A stretch of DNA of 14,044 nucleotides from an uncultured Collinsella sp. GTDB lineage: Bacteria > Actinomycetota > Coriobacteriia > Coriobacteriales > Coriobacteriaceae. The stretch covers positions 1-14,044 of the forward strand of contig UROR01000045.1 of NCBI GenBank assembly GCA_900549535.1, in the 5' to 3' direction. The notes beneath the pieces were generated by a model, which was not told where the DNA came from, did no database searches, and was given only the letters and a program-made list of their open reading frames with translations. The translations under genes were made by a program, and so were the position numbers. Shown here one piece after another: positions 5,755 through 12,680 of this stretch; positions within the stretch are counted from its first letter, which is position 1; each line of letters opens with the position of its first letter.

Positions 5755-8586
5755 CTACTCCCCCAGCAGGGCCTTCTCGGGCGTGATGGGCAGCGAGCGC
5801 ACCTGGTGGCCGGTGGCGTGCGCCACGGCCGATGCCACGGCGGCGAGCGGCGTGTTGATGACGACCTCGCCGATCGACTTGGCACCAAACGGACCCGTCG
5901 GCTCGTAGCTCGGCTCAAAGGCCACGCGAATGCTGCCGATATCCAGGCGCGTGGGAAGCTTGTAGCTCATAAAGTTACCGGTGCGCAGGCGGCCGCGATC
6001 ATCGTGCTCGACGATCTCGTAGAGCGCGTGGCCGATACCCTGGGCAATGCCGCCCTCGGCCTGGACGCGCGCAAGCGCCTCGTTGATCACGGTGCCGCAG
6101 TCCACGGCCGCCGCGTAGTCCACCACGGTCACCTTGCCGGTGGCCTTGTCGACCTCGACCTCGGCAATGCCGGCCATAAACGGCGGAGGCGAAACGGGCA
6201 GGCAGGCAGAGGCATGCGAGGTGAGCGCGTCGCCGCCCGCGATGTTCTTGACGCACAGGTTGGCAAAGTCGCGCAGCGTGAGGTAGCGGTTCTGCTCGCG
6301 GGCGGCACGCTCGTCGGACAGGCGCACGTACTGGCCGTCGAAGACAACGTCGGCGGCGTCCACGTCCCACATCTGGGCGGCCTTAGCGCAGATCTTCTCG
6401 CGAAACTCCGTCGCGGCGTTCTTGGCTGCCAGGCCCGTCACGTACGTGCCCGAACTCGCGTACGAACCGGCGTCAAACGGCGACACATCGGTGTCCACGC
6501 CGCGCACCACGATCAGCGAGCTCTCCACGCCCAGCTCCTCGGCGGCAATCTGCGCCAGGATCGTGTCGACGCCCATGCCGTTATCGGTAGCGCCGGTGCC
6601 GATGGTAATAAAGCCGTCCTCTTCCAGGCGCATGTCGATGCCGGCGATATCCACGTTGGAAATACCCGAGCCCTGCATGGTGAGCGCGCAGCCAAGGGCG
6701 CGCACGCGGTCGCCCAGGTCCACGGCCAGCGGCTTGTCGCGCCAGCCGATCATGTCCATCGCGCGCAGCAGGCAGCGGTCGAGTGCGCAGGCGTTGAGCT
6801 TCTCGTTGTAGTACTGCGGCATGATCTCGCCCTCGCGCACGATGTTCTTAAGGCGCAGGTCGGCGGGGTCCATGTGCAGCATGTCGGCGAGCTCGTTGAC
6901 GGCGCTCTCCACGGCAAACTGGCCCTGGGTGGCACCGTAGCCGCGATACGCGCCGCCGCGGTTGGTGTTGGTGTAGACGGCGTCCCACCTAAAGCGGCTC
7001 GCCTTTACGTGGTTGTAGATGGGCAGGCTCTTATGACCCGAAAGGCCGATCGTCGTGGTGGCGTGCTCGCCGTACGCGCCGGCGTTGGACAGCGTGTGCA
7101 GATCGATGGCCGTGATGGTGCCGTCGTTCATGGCGCCCAGCTTAACGGTCATCTGCATCTGGTGGCGCGAGTTGCCCGCGGTGATGGTCTCCTCGCGGGT
7201 ATAGCAGCAGTAGCTCGGACGGCCGGTCTGCTGGGTGACGAACGCCACGAAGATCTCGCAGCAGCCCGTCTGCTTGGAGCCAAAGCCGCCGCCGATGCGC
7301 GGCTTAATGACCTGCACCTGCGACTGCGGAATATCGAGCGACTGCGCGACCATGCGGCGCACGTGGAAGGGCACCTGCGTGGAGGTGGTCACCGAAATGC
7401 GGCCGAAGGCGTCGGTCGTCGCGAAGGCGCGGAAGGTCTCCATGGGCGCGGTCTGCGTGGCCTGGCTGGTGTAGGTGCGGGTGAAGACGATGTCGCTCTG
7501 GGCGAACGCCTCATCAAGGTCGCCAAAATCGCTGGTACCGCTGCACACCAGGTTGCGAGCAACGTCGCCGCCCTGCGGGAACATAAAGGTCACGTCGCCC
7601 TCGGGGTGGACCACGATGTCGTTATCGAGTGCCTGGGTAAAATCGAGCAGCGGCTCGAGCACCTCATAGTCGACCTTGATGAGTTTGAGCGCCTTGTCGG
7701 CAGCCTCCTCAGTCTCGGCGGCGACGATCGCCACCTCCTCGTTTTGGTAACGGACGAGGTTCTCGAGAATCAGGCGGTCGTAGGGACTCGGCTGCGGATA
7801 GCTCTGGCCGGCAATGGTAAAGCGCCGCTTGGGCACGTCCTCGTAGGTGTAGACGCCCACGACGCCGGGCACCTTCAGGGCGCGCGACGTATCGATGGAG
7901 CGAATCTTGGCGCGGGCATACGGGCTTCGCTTGAGTTTGACGATGAGCGCGCCGGCGGGCACCATATCGCCCGTGTAGACGGGACTGCCCTCGAGCAGAG
8001 CCTTCGAGTCCTTCTTGGGCTGCTTGTGGGTAATCTGCTTGTAGGTGACGCCGTCGCAGCTGGTGTCGTTGACCGGCAGCTCGGGCATCTCAAAGCCCAC
8101 CTGCACGCCAGACTCGTTGAGGAAGCGGACGATGGCGCGCAGCTGGCTCTCATAGCCGCTGCAGCGGCAGAGGTTGCCGGCGAGCTGGCGCGAGAGCTCC
8201 TCGCGCGTGGCGACGAGGCTCGGGTCCTCCTTGGCGGCACGGGCGAGCGCCAGCACGTTCATGATGAGGCCGGGGGCGCAAAAACCGCACTGCTCAGCGC
8301 CTTCGGCAGCCATCGCACGGGCGAGAGCCTCGGACTCGGCCTTAAGGCCCTCAAGCGTGGTGATGGTGTGTCCCTCAACACGGGCGGCGGGAACCGAGCA
8401 GCTCAGCACCGGGTCGCCGTCGAGCCACACCGTGCACAGGCCGCAGTTGGTGGTCTCACAGGCGCAGCGCACCGACGCACAACCCTGCTCGCGTAACAGT
8501 GCAAAGAGCATGGTGTCGGGGGCAATCTGAACCTTGACCTTGCGGCCGTTGAGCGTAAAGGAAAGATCGATGAGTTTGGCAGCCAT
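5755..8586 (-). CDS. Fused [2Fe-2S]/molybdopterin subunit of a xanthine dehydrogenase-family molybdenum hydroxylase (XdhD-like, predicted selenium-dependent)
   Basis: Predicted cytoplasmic hydroxylase acting on a purine or related heterocycle, passing electrons from Mo through two Fe-S clusters to the FAD partner upstream. The 943-residue chain fuses what are often separate subunits. Residues 1-75 are a plant-type ferredoxin domain (C43, C48, C51, C63). Residues 90-155 are the helical second cluster domain (C100, C103, C140, C142). From about 195 onward is the Mo-binding region with GGGFGSKQ (432-439), YRGYGATQ (Arg548, aligning with substrate-binding Arg880 of bovine XDH) and GPFGAKSIGE with the catalytic Glu at 907. 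Large parts of the Mo region resemble E. coli XdhD as I recall it, including GAYASSGT and the C-terminal TPEK. E. coli XdhD as I recall lacks the N-terminal cluster cysteines; they are intact here. The position of bovine Glu802 appears to be Gln378. The start ATG overlaps the upstream stop (TAATG), with GAGGTG 5 bases before. Substrate and selenium dependence are inferences. Confidence 0.9.
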   Translation of the reverse strand: MAAKLIDLSFTLNGRKVKVQIAPDTMLFALLREQGCASVRCACETTNCGLCTVWLDGDPVLSCSVPAARVEGHTITTLEGLKAESEALARAMAAEGAEQCGFCAPGLIMNVLALARAAKEDPSLVATREELSRQLAGNLCRCSGYESQLRAIVRFLNESGVQVGFEMPELPVNDTSCDGVTYKQITHKQPKKDSKALLEGSPVYTGDMVPAGALIVKLKRSPYARAKIRSIDTSRALKVPGVVGVYTYEDVPKRRFTIAGQSYPQPSPYDRLILENLVRYQNEEVAIVAAETEEAADKALKLIKVDYEVLEPLLDFTQALDNDIVVHPEGDVTFMFPQGGDVARNLVCSGTSDFGDLDEAFAQSDIVFTRTYTSQATQTAPMETFRAFATTDAFGRISVTTSTQVPFHVRRMVAQSLDIPQSQVQVIKPRIGGGFGSKQTGCCEIFVAFVTQQTGRPSYCCYTREETITAGNSRHQMQMTVKLGAMNDGTITAIDLHTLSNAGAYGEHATTTIGLSGHKSLPIYNHVKASRFRWDAVYTNTNRGGAYRGYGATQGQFAVESAVNELADMLHMDPADLRLKNIVREGEIMPQYYNEKLNACALDRCLLRAMDMIGWRDKPLAVDLGDRVRALGCALTMQGSGISNVDIAGIDMRLEEDGFITIGTGATDNGMGVDTILAQIAAEELGVESSLIVVRGVDTDVSPFDAGSYASSGTYVTGLAAKNAATEFREKICAKAAQMWDVDAADVVFDGQYVRLSDERAAREQNRYLTLRDFANLCVKNIAGGDALTSHASACLPVSPPPFMAGIAEVEVDKATGKVTVVDYAAAVDCGTVINEALARVQAEGGIAQGIGHALYEIVEHDDRGRLRTGNFMSYKLPTRLDIGSIRVAFEPSYEPTGPFGAKSIGEVVINTPLAAVASAVAHATGHQVRSLPITPEKALLGE

Positions 8587-9500
8587 TAGCGCACCTCGCT
8601 AGAATCGACGCCGGGCACGCGGCGGCAGGAATACTCGTCCGTGGCAAACTTGGGGATCTGCACGGTCTCGAGCTCGCGGGCAAGCGCGGCCGAAAGCTCG
8701 ATGCCGGCGGCGCGACGCACAGCCTGGATGGCGAGCGGGGCCGAGATGCGGCGGCGATACTCGGCAGAGCCCCACAGGTTGGTGCCGTAGCTCAGGGCAC
8801 GCACGGATGCCGCTAGGGCACGCAGCTCGTCCTCAGAAGGTTGCTCGTTCACCAGGCCACACGCCTCGCCCTGCAGCAAGGTCGCGCGCAGCGGACGGGC
8901 GCCCACGGTGACATGCCAGGTGTTATCCCACCAGGCGGCGGTGACGTTTAAGGAGGGGAAGTCGGTCGCGGCCTTGCGCACAGCCTCATAGCTTGCGCGG
9001 TAATCGTGCTTAACGACCACGACGTACTCGATCACGTCGCGCACGTAGCCCATGTCCACGAACTCGGCGAGCGGCACGCGGCCGGCCCCCGTCAGCTCAA
9101 CATAGGAATCGAGCGCGAGGAAGGCGGAGAGAACGTCCGAGAAGCCAAAGCGACCGTAGATGCTGCCGCCCACCGTGGCGGTGTTTCGCAGCTGCACGCC
9201 CACGATGTCGTGGACGGCGAACTCAAAGACGTTGTTGACAAGCGCGTTGAGCTCGACATGGCGCTCGAGCTGGCGCAGGGTGCACATGGCGCCGATGCGA
9301 AACTCGGTCTCGGTCTCCTCGATCTGATCGAGTCCGCAGGCCGAAAGGTCAATCGCCGTCGCCACGCGACGCAAACCCAGGCGCATCCAGATGCCGCCGC
9401 CCAAAATCTTGTTGTTGCGGTTCTTCTGCAAGAGCTCATAGGCTTCGGCCGCGTTTCCAACACGGACGTAGGTACCGAACTTGAGCACGTTCTCCCCCAT
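8586..9500 (-). CDS. FAD-binding subunit of the molybdenum hydroxylase (YgfM/CoxM type)
   Basis: Takes electrons from the Fe-S clusters of the downstream partner and hands them to NAD or another acceptor. The 304-residue protein has the two FAD/pyrophosphate motifs of the family: ILGGGIWMRLGLR (about 32-44) and LRNTATVGGSI (104-114), followed by FSDVLSAFLALD. The C-terminal CO-dehydrogenase flavoprotein domain has AYRRR-like residues (SAEYRRRISAPLAI). It is somewhat longer than E. coli YgfM (about 260), with a C-terminal tail. The stop codon overlaps the next start by one base, so the two genes are translationally coupled and the order matches E. coli ygfM-xdhD. ATG at 9500 lacks a well-spaced Shine-Dalgarno; GTG at 9488 (MLKFGTY) has GGGGGAG just upstream and may be the true start. 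No Cys cluster is seen, so it is not a 4Fe-4S-carrying variant. Confidence 0.88.
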   Translation of the reverse strand: MGENVLKFGTYVRVGNAAEAYELLQKNRNNKILGGGIWMRLGLRRVATAIDLSACGLDQIEETETEFRIGAMCTLRQLERHVELNALVNNVFEFAVHDIVGVQLRNTATVGGSIYGRFGFSDVLSAFLALDSYVELTGAGRVPLAEFVDMGYVRDVIEYVVVVKHDYRASYEAVRKAATDFPSLNVTAAWWDNTWHVTVGARPLRATLLQGEACGLVNEQPSEDELRALAASVRALSYGTNLWGSAEYRRRISAPLAIQAVRRAAGIELSAALARELETVQIPKFATDEYSCRRVPGVDSSEVR

Positions 9501-9560
9501 CTCTTCACTTGTCCAGTACTTTTAAGTGTACCAAACGAGGGGCCGTCGCCATCGTCACCA

Positions 9561-9597
9561 TAGAAAAAGGCTCCCAGCCAAGATGACTGGGAGCCTT
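9561..9597 (-). terminator. Intrinsic terminator of gdhA
   Basis: An 11-bp perfect stem, 9567-9577 with 9587-9597 (AAGGCTCCCAG and its complement), closes a nine-base loop. On the minus strand it is followed by TTTCTA, making TTTTTCT with the stem end. It lies 25 bases after the gdhA stop and separates gdhA from the hydroxylase operon. Confidence 0.9.
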
Positions 9598-9622
9598 CCG
9601 CGATGCTATGTCGAGCGAAGAA

Positions 9623-10978
9623 TTAGCAGACGCCCTGGGCGAGCATAGCGTCGGCGACCTTCAGGAAGCCGGCGATGTTGGCGCCCATGACGAAGTTGCC
9701 CTCCTGGCCGTACTCCTTGGCGGTGTCGTCCACGTTGTGGAACATGCCGCGCATGAGCTGCTCGAGCTTGCCGTCGACCTCCTCGAAGGTCCAGGACAGG
9801 TGCTCGGCGTTCTGGCTCATCTCCAGGCCGGACACGAGAACACCGCCGGCGTTGGCAGCCTTACCGGGCATAAAGGCGACGCCGTTCTCCTGGAAGTAGG
9901 TCGTGGCCTCGATGGTCGTGGGCATGTTTGCGCCCTCGCCGACCACCTTGCAGCCGTTGGCGACGAGCGCCTGGGCGTCCTCGAGCAGCAGCGTGTTCTC
10001 GCGAGCGCAGGGCAGCGCGATATCGCAGGGAAGCTGCCACACGCCGCGGCCGTCGCCCTCGTGCCACACGGCGTTGGGCTTCTCGTCAACGTACATAGCG
10101 AGCGTAACGCCCTTGTCGTGGCCAGAGCGCTTCTTATTGTAGATGTGCTCGAGCACGGTGTAGTCGATGCCGTCGGGATCCTCGACCCAGCCGTGGGTGT
10201 CGGAGCAGGCGAGCACCTTGCCGCCGAGCTGAGTGACCTTCTGGACCGCGTAGATAGCGACGTTGCCGGAGCCGTGAACGACGACGTTCTTGCCCTCGAA
10301 GGAGTCGCCGCGGCTCTTGAGGTACTCGTCCACAAAGTAGGCCAGGCCGTAGCCGGTGGCCTCGGTACGGGCGAGCGAGCCGCCAAAGGAGAGGCCCTTG
10401 CCGGTGAGGACGCCGGTCCACTCGTTGGTCAGGCGCTTGTACTGACCGAACAGGTAGGCAACCTCGCGGCCGCCAACGCCCAGGTCGCCGGCGGGAACGT
10501 CGGTGTTGGGGCCAATGTGGCGATAGAGCTCGGTCATGAAGGACTGGCAGAAGTGCATGATCTCGTTGTTGGACTTGCCCTTGGGATCAAAGTCGGAACC
10601 GCCCTTGCCGCCGCCCATGGGAAGAGTGGTCAGGCTGTTCTTGAGAATCTGCTCCAGGCCCAGGAACTTGAGCATGCCCAGGGTGACCGTCGGGTTAAAG
10701 CGCAGGCCGCCCTTGTAGGGTCCAATGGCAGAGTTAAACTCGACGCGGTAACCGCGGTTGACCTGAACCTTGCCCTGGTCGTCGACCCAGGGGACACGGA
10801 ACATAACGATGCGCTCGGGCTCGACGAGGCGCTCAAGCAGGGCGGCCTCCTCGTACTCGGGATGGGCGTCGAGCGCCGGCTGGATGGTGCCGAGGATCTC
10901 GGTCGCGGCCTGGATGAACTCAGGCTGCTCGGGATAGCGGGCCTTGAGCTCGTCGAGAACTTTCTGCGTGTAGCTCAT
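9623..10978 (-). CDS. gdhA: NADP-type glutamate dehydrogenase (hexameric, class I)
   Basis: Interconverts 2-oxoglutarate plus ammonium and glutamate; in this family usually biosynthetic. The 451-residue protein is the normal length. Glutamate-site motifs are GPYKGGLRFNP (86-96) and PMGGGKGGSDFDP, with the catalytic lysine at 125; the catalytic aspartate is D165 in PAGDLGVGG. The Rossmann motif GSGNVA starts at 236. After the second strand the sequence is ACSDTHGW (Ser259-Asp260), like the NADP enzymes (ASDS in E. coli) rather than the GPDG of clostridial NAD enzymes; this is a by-eye cofactor call. ATG at 10978 is preceded by GGAGG with 4 bases between; the longer frame to 11026 has no such site. 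The gene stands alone between a REP-like hairpin upstream and its own terminator, so it is not clearly part of the selenium/molybdenum cluster around it. Confidence 0.97.
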   Translation of the reverse strand: MSYTQKVLDELKARYPEQPEFIQAATEILGTIQPALDAHPEYEEAALLERLVEPERIVMFRVPWVDDQGKVQVNRGYRVEFNSAIGPYKGGLRFNPTVTLGMLKFLGLEQILKNSLTTLPMGGGKGGSDFDPKGKSNNEIMHFCQSFMTELYRHIGPNTDVPAGDLGVGGREVAYLFGQYKRLTNEWTGVLTGKGLSFGGSLARTEATGYGLAYFVDEYLKSRGDSFEGKNVVVHGSGNVAIYAVQKVTQLGGKVLACSDTHGWVEDPDGIDYTVLEHIYNKKRSGHDKGVTLAMYVDEKPNAVWHEGDGRGVWQLPCDIALPCARENTLLLEDAQALVANGCKVVGEGANMPTTIEATTYFQENGVAFMPGKAANAGGVLVSGLEMSQNAEHLSWTFEEVDGKLEQLMRGMFHNVDDTAKEYGQEGNFVMGANIAGFLKVADAMLAQGVC

Positions 10979-11044
10979 GCTTCCTCCAATTGATGGAAAA
11001 GAAAAGTGTCGTTCGAGGCGCCCCATGCGCCGCGAGCTTTATCG

Positions 11045-11074
11045 AGTATGGATAATATCGCACTGTTGCAGCAA
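11045..11074 (-). promoter_or_regulatory. Candidate gdhA promoter
   Basis: On the minus strand TTGCTG (11069-11074) and CATACT (11045-11050) are 18 bases apart. A second -10-like TATTAT (11052-11057) overlaps the spacer. The leader would be about 60 bases. Box matches are only partial. Confidence 0.3.
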
Positions 11075-11190
11075 AGTTTCGCATAAGCCGACGAGCGGAT
11101 GTTTCGTTTTGATTACGATGCAGGTAGAAGCGTTTTTGAGTGTCTGACGCGCAAAACCCGTGTTTCAAACCTGTTTCGTCCACGTGTTCC

Positions 11191-11229
11191 AAACCACCAC
11201 ATTGGGGACAGGCACCTTTGTGGTGGTTT
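11191..11229. repeat. REP-like hairpin with loop GGGGACAGGCACC, downstream of the DUF3343 gene
   Basis: AAACCACCACA (11191-11201) and TGTGGTGGTTT (11219-11229) form an 11-bp perfect stem; the 17-base loop contains GGGGACAGGCACC. It lies 8 bases after the stop codon of the DUF3343 gene. On the plus strand the stem runs into T5, so as a terminator it would face the wrong way for these genes; on the minus strand the following bases are GGAACACG. I recall GGGGACAGG-type palindromes as dispersed repeats in several anaerobe genomes, which favours a REP-like element. Copy number cannot be judged here. Confidence 0.6.
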
Positions 11230-11236
11230 TTGGTGG

Positions 11237-11632
11237 TTAGAGGACGAGCTGATGGTAGTCAGCGGGGGTTATGCGGCCTTCGGTGGCAGCGCGGAAGGCG
11301 GCGAGTGCATCGCCCGAGAACGGCATGGCCCAGCACAGCCCGCAGCCGGCGGTAATGGAGCCGGGCAAAGGCATAATGCGCCCGGGCACGCCGGCATCCA
11401 GGCACAGCTGCTCGCATTCCATCACATCGAAGGTGCTATCGAACGAAACGATGATCTTGCGTTCGTGGTCGAGGGCATCGCTTAGCGAAGTCGCCCGATG
11501 CGAATCGCGATACGCAGCTGCCGCGGCCTCTTCCTCGGCCGTATGCCCACAGCCACCACAGCCGCAGGTACAAGGCTCGGAACCATCGCAAATGCAAGGC
11601 TCTCCCGTGTCAGGGCAAATATCGTGAGACAT
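11237..11632 (-). CDS. DUF3343-type putative Se/S carrier protein with a Cys-rich N-terminal extension
   Basis: A 131-residue soluble protein of unproven function. Residues about 58-120 match the DUF3343 (putative Se/S carrier-like) pattern: IIVSFDSTFDVMECEQL, then PGRIMPLPGSITAGCGLCW with the CGLC motif at 97-100, the expected thiol pair. The N-terminal 30 residues are unusual, with seven cysteines (6, 13, 15, 21, 23, 25, 28) in CxC and CxxC spacing, suggesting metal or chalcogen binding. A short Glu/Ala stretch links the two parts. The start ATG has GGAG 5 bases upstream, and the gene begins 15 bases after the mobA stop, so the two are probably one operon. Location beside mobA, selC and selB supports a role in selenium or sulfur handling, possibly delivery to a cofactor. 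That role is inference. Confidence 0.85.
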   Translation of the reverse strand: MSHDICPDTGEPCICDGSEPCTCGCGGCGHTAEEEAAAAAYRDSHRATSLSDALDHERKIIVSFDSTFDVMECEQLCLDAGVPGRIMPLPGSITAGCGLCWAMPFSGDALAAFRAATEGRITPADYHQLVL

Positions 11633-11647
11633 GGCAACTCCAATCGT

Positions 11648-12280
11648 CTAGGCGAGTAACTCGGCCGCCGCAAACTCCTCGGGCGTATTGACGTTCTCGA
11701 AGCAGAGCGTCGAGCCCGCGACCGCGACAATCTGCGGCTCATCCATATAGCCAGCCTGAACGCGATTGATCAGGCAGCGAATGCGCTGGCGGTCGCAGGC
11801 GAGCAGCTCATGGGCAACCGGCGCGCAAGCCTGGCGGCGCCACACGGCGCACAGCGGCTCAATCCCCCGCTCCTCGCGCGGCACGCACACGTCGAGCGCC
11901 TCGGCCTCGACACAGCCGGCAAGGGCACCGATTAGCTCCGAAGAGACAAACGGCATATCGCAGGCGACGATAGCCACGAGAGGCAGTCGGGCCGCAGTCA
12001 GCGAGCTCGCAATGCCGCGCATGGCACCCGCCGGTCCTTCAAGGTCCGCCACCACACGCGGCACCAGGCCGCCAAACGTGCGTTCCTCCAGATAGGCAAG
12101 CTCGCTGGGACGCGAAGTCGTCACGACCAACTCGCCGGCAACTGGCGCCAGCCGGCCCAGCACGCGCTCGATGAGCGGCTCGCCGCAAAACGACATGCGC
12201 GCCTTATCGCAGCCCATGCGCGACGACAGCCCGCCCGCCTGGACGACACAAGAAAGATCGGCACGTCTTACGGTAGTCAT
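11648..12280 (-). CDS. mobA: MobA, molybdenum cofactor guanylyltransferase
   Basis: Transfers GMP from GTP to Mo-molybdopterin, giving the guanine dinucleotide cofactor used by formate dehydrogenases and other DMSO-reductase-family enzymes. The 210-residue protein shows the nucleotidyltransferase signature QAGGLSSRMGCDKA (14-27), a GP-containing loop DLEGPAGAMRGI (79-90), the metal-site CDMP (107-110), and the MobA-typical ending FENVNTPEEF (194-203). The NTPEEF tail argues for MobA rather than the CTP-using MocA of xanthine dehydrogenases, but the two are related and only assay separates them fully. Start ATG at 12280 has GGAGG 11 bases upstream; two further in-frame ATGs (12298, 12304) have no ribosome site and the longer frame runs into tRNA-Sec. 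It lies downstream of selC, whose terminator implies mobA has its own promoter near 12290-12370. Confidence 0.92.
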   Translation of the reverse strand: MTTVRRADLSCVVQAGGLSSRMGCDKARMSFCGEPLIERVLGRLAPVAGELVVTTSRPSELAYLEERTFGGLVPRVVADLEGPAGAMRGIASSLTAARLPLVAIVACDMPFVSSELIGALAGCVEAEALDVCVPREERGIEPLCAVWRRQACAPVAHELLACDRQRIRCLINRVQAGYMDEPQIVAVAGSTLCFENVNTPEEFAAAELLA

Positions 12281-12318
12281 ACGACAAAACACCTCCATCG
12301 GCATGCTCGAAACCCGAT

Positions 12319-12370
12319 GCACGAAGCTAAATACAGCCGCCGAAATAGCGGCGCTACGAAAAGCTCGTGC
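12319..12370 (-). other. Nested stem-loop in the selC-mobA gap, candidate mobA leader structure
   Basis: The outer arms GCACGAAGCT (12319-12328) and AGCTCGTGC (12362-12370) pair with one bulged base, enclosing an inner hairpin GCCGC (12336-12340) / GCGGC (12348-12352). It lies 39 bases upstream of the mobA start and next to the selC terminator. No known molybdenum-cofactor riboswitch was recognised; it is also much shorter than that class. Confidence 0.4.
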
Positions 12371-12426
12371 AAAAACAAAACAGCGCCTTTGCGGCACGCA
12401 GCAAGACCGCGAGCACAAAAGCGCTG
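12371..12426 (-). terminator. Intrinsic terminator of selC (tRNA-Sec)
   Basis: Bases 12381-12393 pair with 12414-12426 over 13 positions, with a few G-U pairs (CAGCGCTTTTG on the minus strand against CAAAGGCGCTG). A 20-base loop separates them. On the minus strand the stem is followed by TTTTGTTTTT. It starts 8 bases after the tRNA-Sec CCA end. Confidence 0.8.
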
Positions 12427-12434
12427 GTAGCGTA

Positions 12435-12531
12435 TGGCGGGAACGTATGTGAATCGAACACATCCAAGACGTTTTGCACGCCTCGCAACGGTTTTGAGGA
12501 CCGCGGAGCCCACCGGAGCCCATCCGTTCCC
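12435..12531 (-). tRNA. selC: tRNA-Sec (selenocysteine), anticodon TCA
   Basis: A 97-base tRNA that reads UGA as selenocysteine together with SelB. The 5' end GGGAACGG (from 12531) pairs with the 3' CGTTCCC, followed by discriminator G and encoded CCA (12435-12437). The D-arm has the tRNA-Sec hallmark: a six-pair stem GGGCTC/GGGCTC (with G-U pairs) closing the four-base loop CGGT, identical to the E. coli loop. The anticodon stem holds the loop CCTCAAA (anticodon TCA). The long variable arm has AGGCGT pairing with ACGTCT around GCAAA or so. T-arm is ATGTG, TTCGATT, CACAT. The eighth acceptor pair, standard in bacterial tRNA-Sec, would be a G-A mismatch here. It lies between selB and mobA on the same strand, with its own terminator. 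Confidence 0.95.
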
Positions 12532-12543
12532 AAGTGCGGCGGT

Positions 12544-12574
12544 ATTTTACCAAACCGAAACGGCTCCATCCCAA
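12544..12574 (-). promoter_or_regulatory. Candidate selC promoter
   Basis: On the minus strand TAAAAT (12544-12549, 5/6 to TATAAT) lies 12 bases before the mature tRNA 5' end. TTGGGA (12569-12574, 4/6 to TTGACA) precedes it with a long 19-base spacer. Confidence 0.45.
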
Positions 12575-12588
12575 AAAGACGAGCAAGA

Positions 12589-12655
12589 AGTTGCGGTGGA
12601 ATAGTTCCTGTATTTGCTGCCAAAGCCTCCAAATAGGAACTATTTCACCGCAACT
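12589..12655. repeat. 67-bp inverted repeat (21-bp arms, one mismatch) between selB and selC
   Basis: Bases 12589-12609 (AGTTGCGGTGG...AGTTCCT) and 12635-12655 (AGGAACTATTTC...GCAACT) are reverse complements at 20 of 21 positions, around a 25-base spacer. On the minus strand it begins 25 bases after the selB stop; T5 occurs only 10 bases past the stem, so it is not a classical terminator, although it could act as one or as an mRNA 3' stabiliser. The length and near-identity of the arms fit a dispersed palindromic element. Confidence 0.75.
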
Positions 12656-12680
12656 GAGGAGGCGGGAGCGAGTGACCGGC

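Noticed and set aside
5716..8496. A 926-codon open frame on the plus strand lying opposite the hydroxylase gene
   Set aside because: It mirrors the real gene, has no recognisable domain and is rich in Ala, Gly, Val, His and Arg as expected of the complement of GC-rich codons. The opposing frame has an unbroken set of family motifs.
9608..10993. Plus-strand frame opposite gdhA
   Set aside because: Low-complexity antisense shadow; all GdhA motifs are on the other strand.
11098..11180. Three GAAACA copies on the minus strand upstream of gdhA, considered as a regulator-binding repeat
   Set aside because: The spacing is irregular and six-base matches in an AT-richer gap are expected by chance.
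11099..11485. Plus-strand frame across the gdhA upstream region and the DUF3343 gene
   Set aside because: No ribosome binding site or family resemblance, and it overlaps a gene with clear motifs.
5755..12280. In-frame UGA/selenocysteine codon in the hydroxylase, FAD subunit, DUF3343 or MobA genes
   Set aside because: All four frames are continuous without internal TGA, and no SECIS-like extension is needed to explain their lengths.
12281..12586. N-terminal extension of MobA through upstream in-frame codons
   Set aside because: The extension would run across the selC terminator and into tRNA-Sec, and only the ATG at 12280 has a usable GGAGG site.
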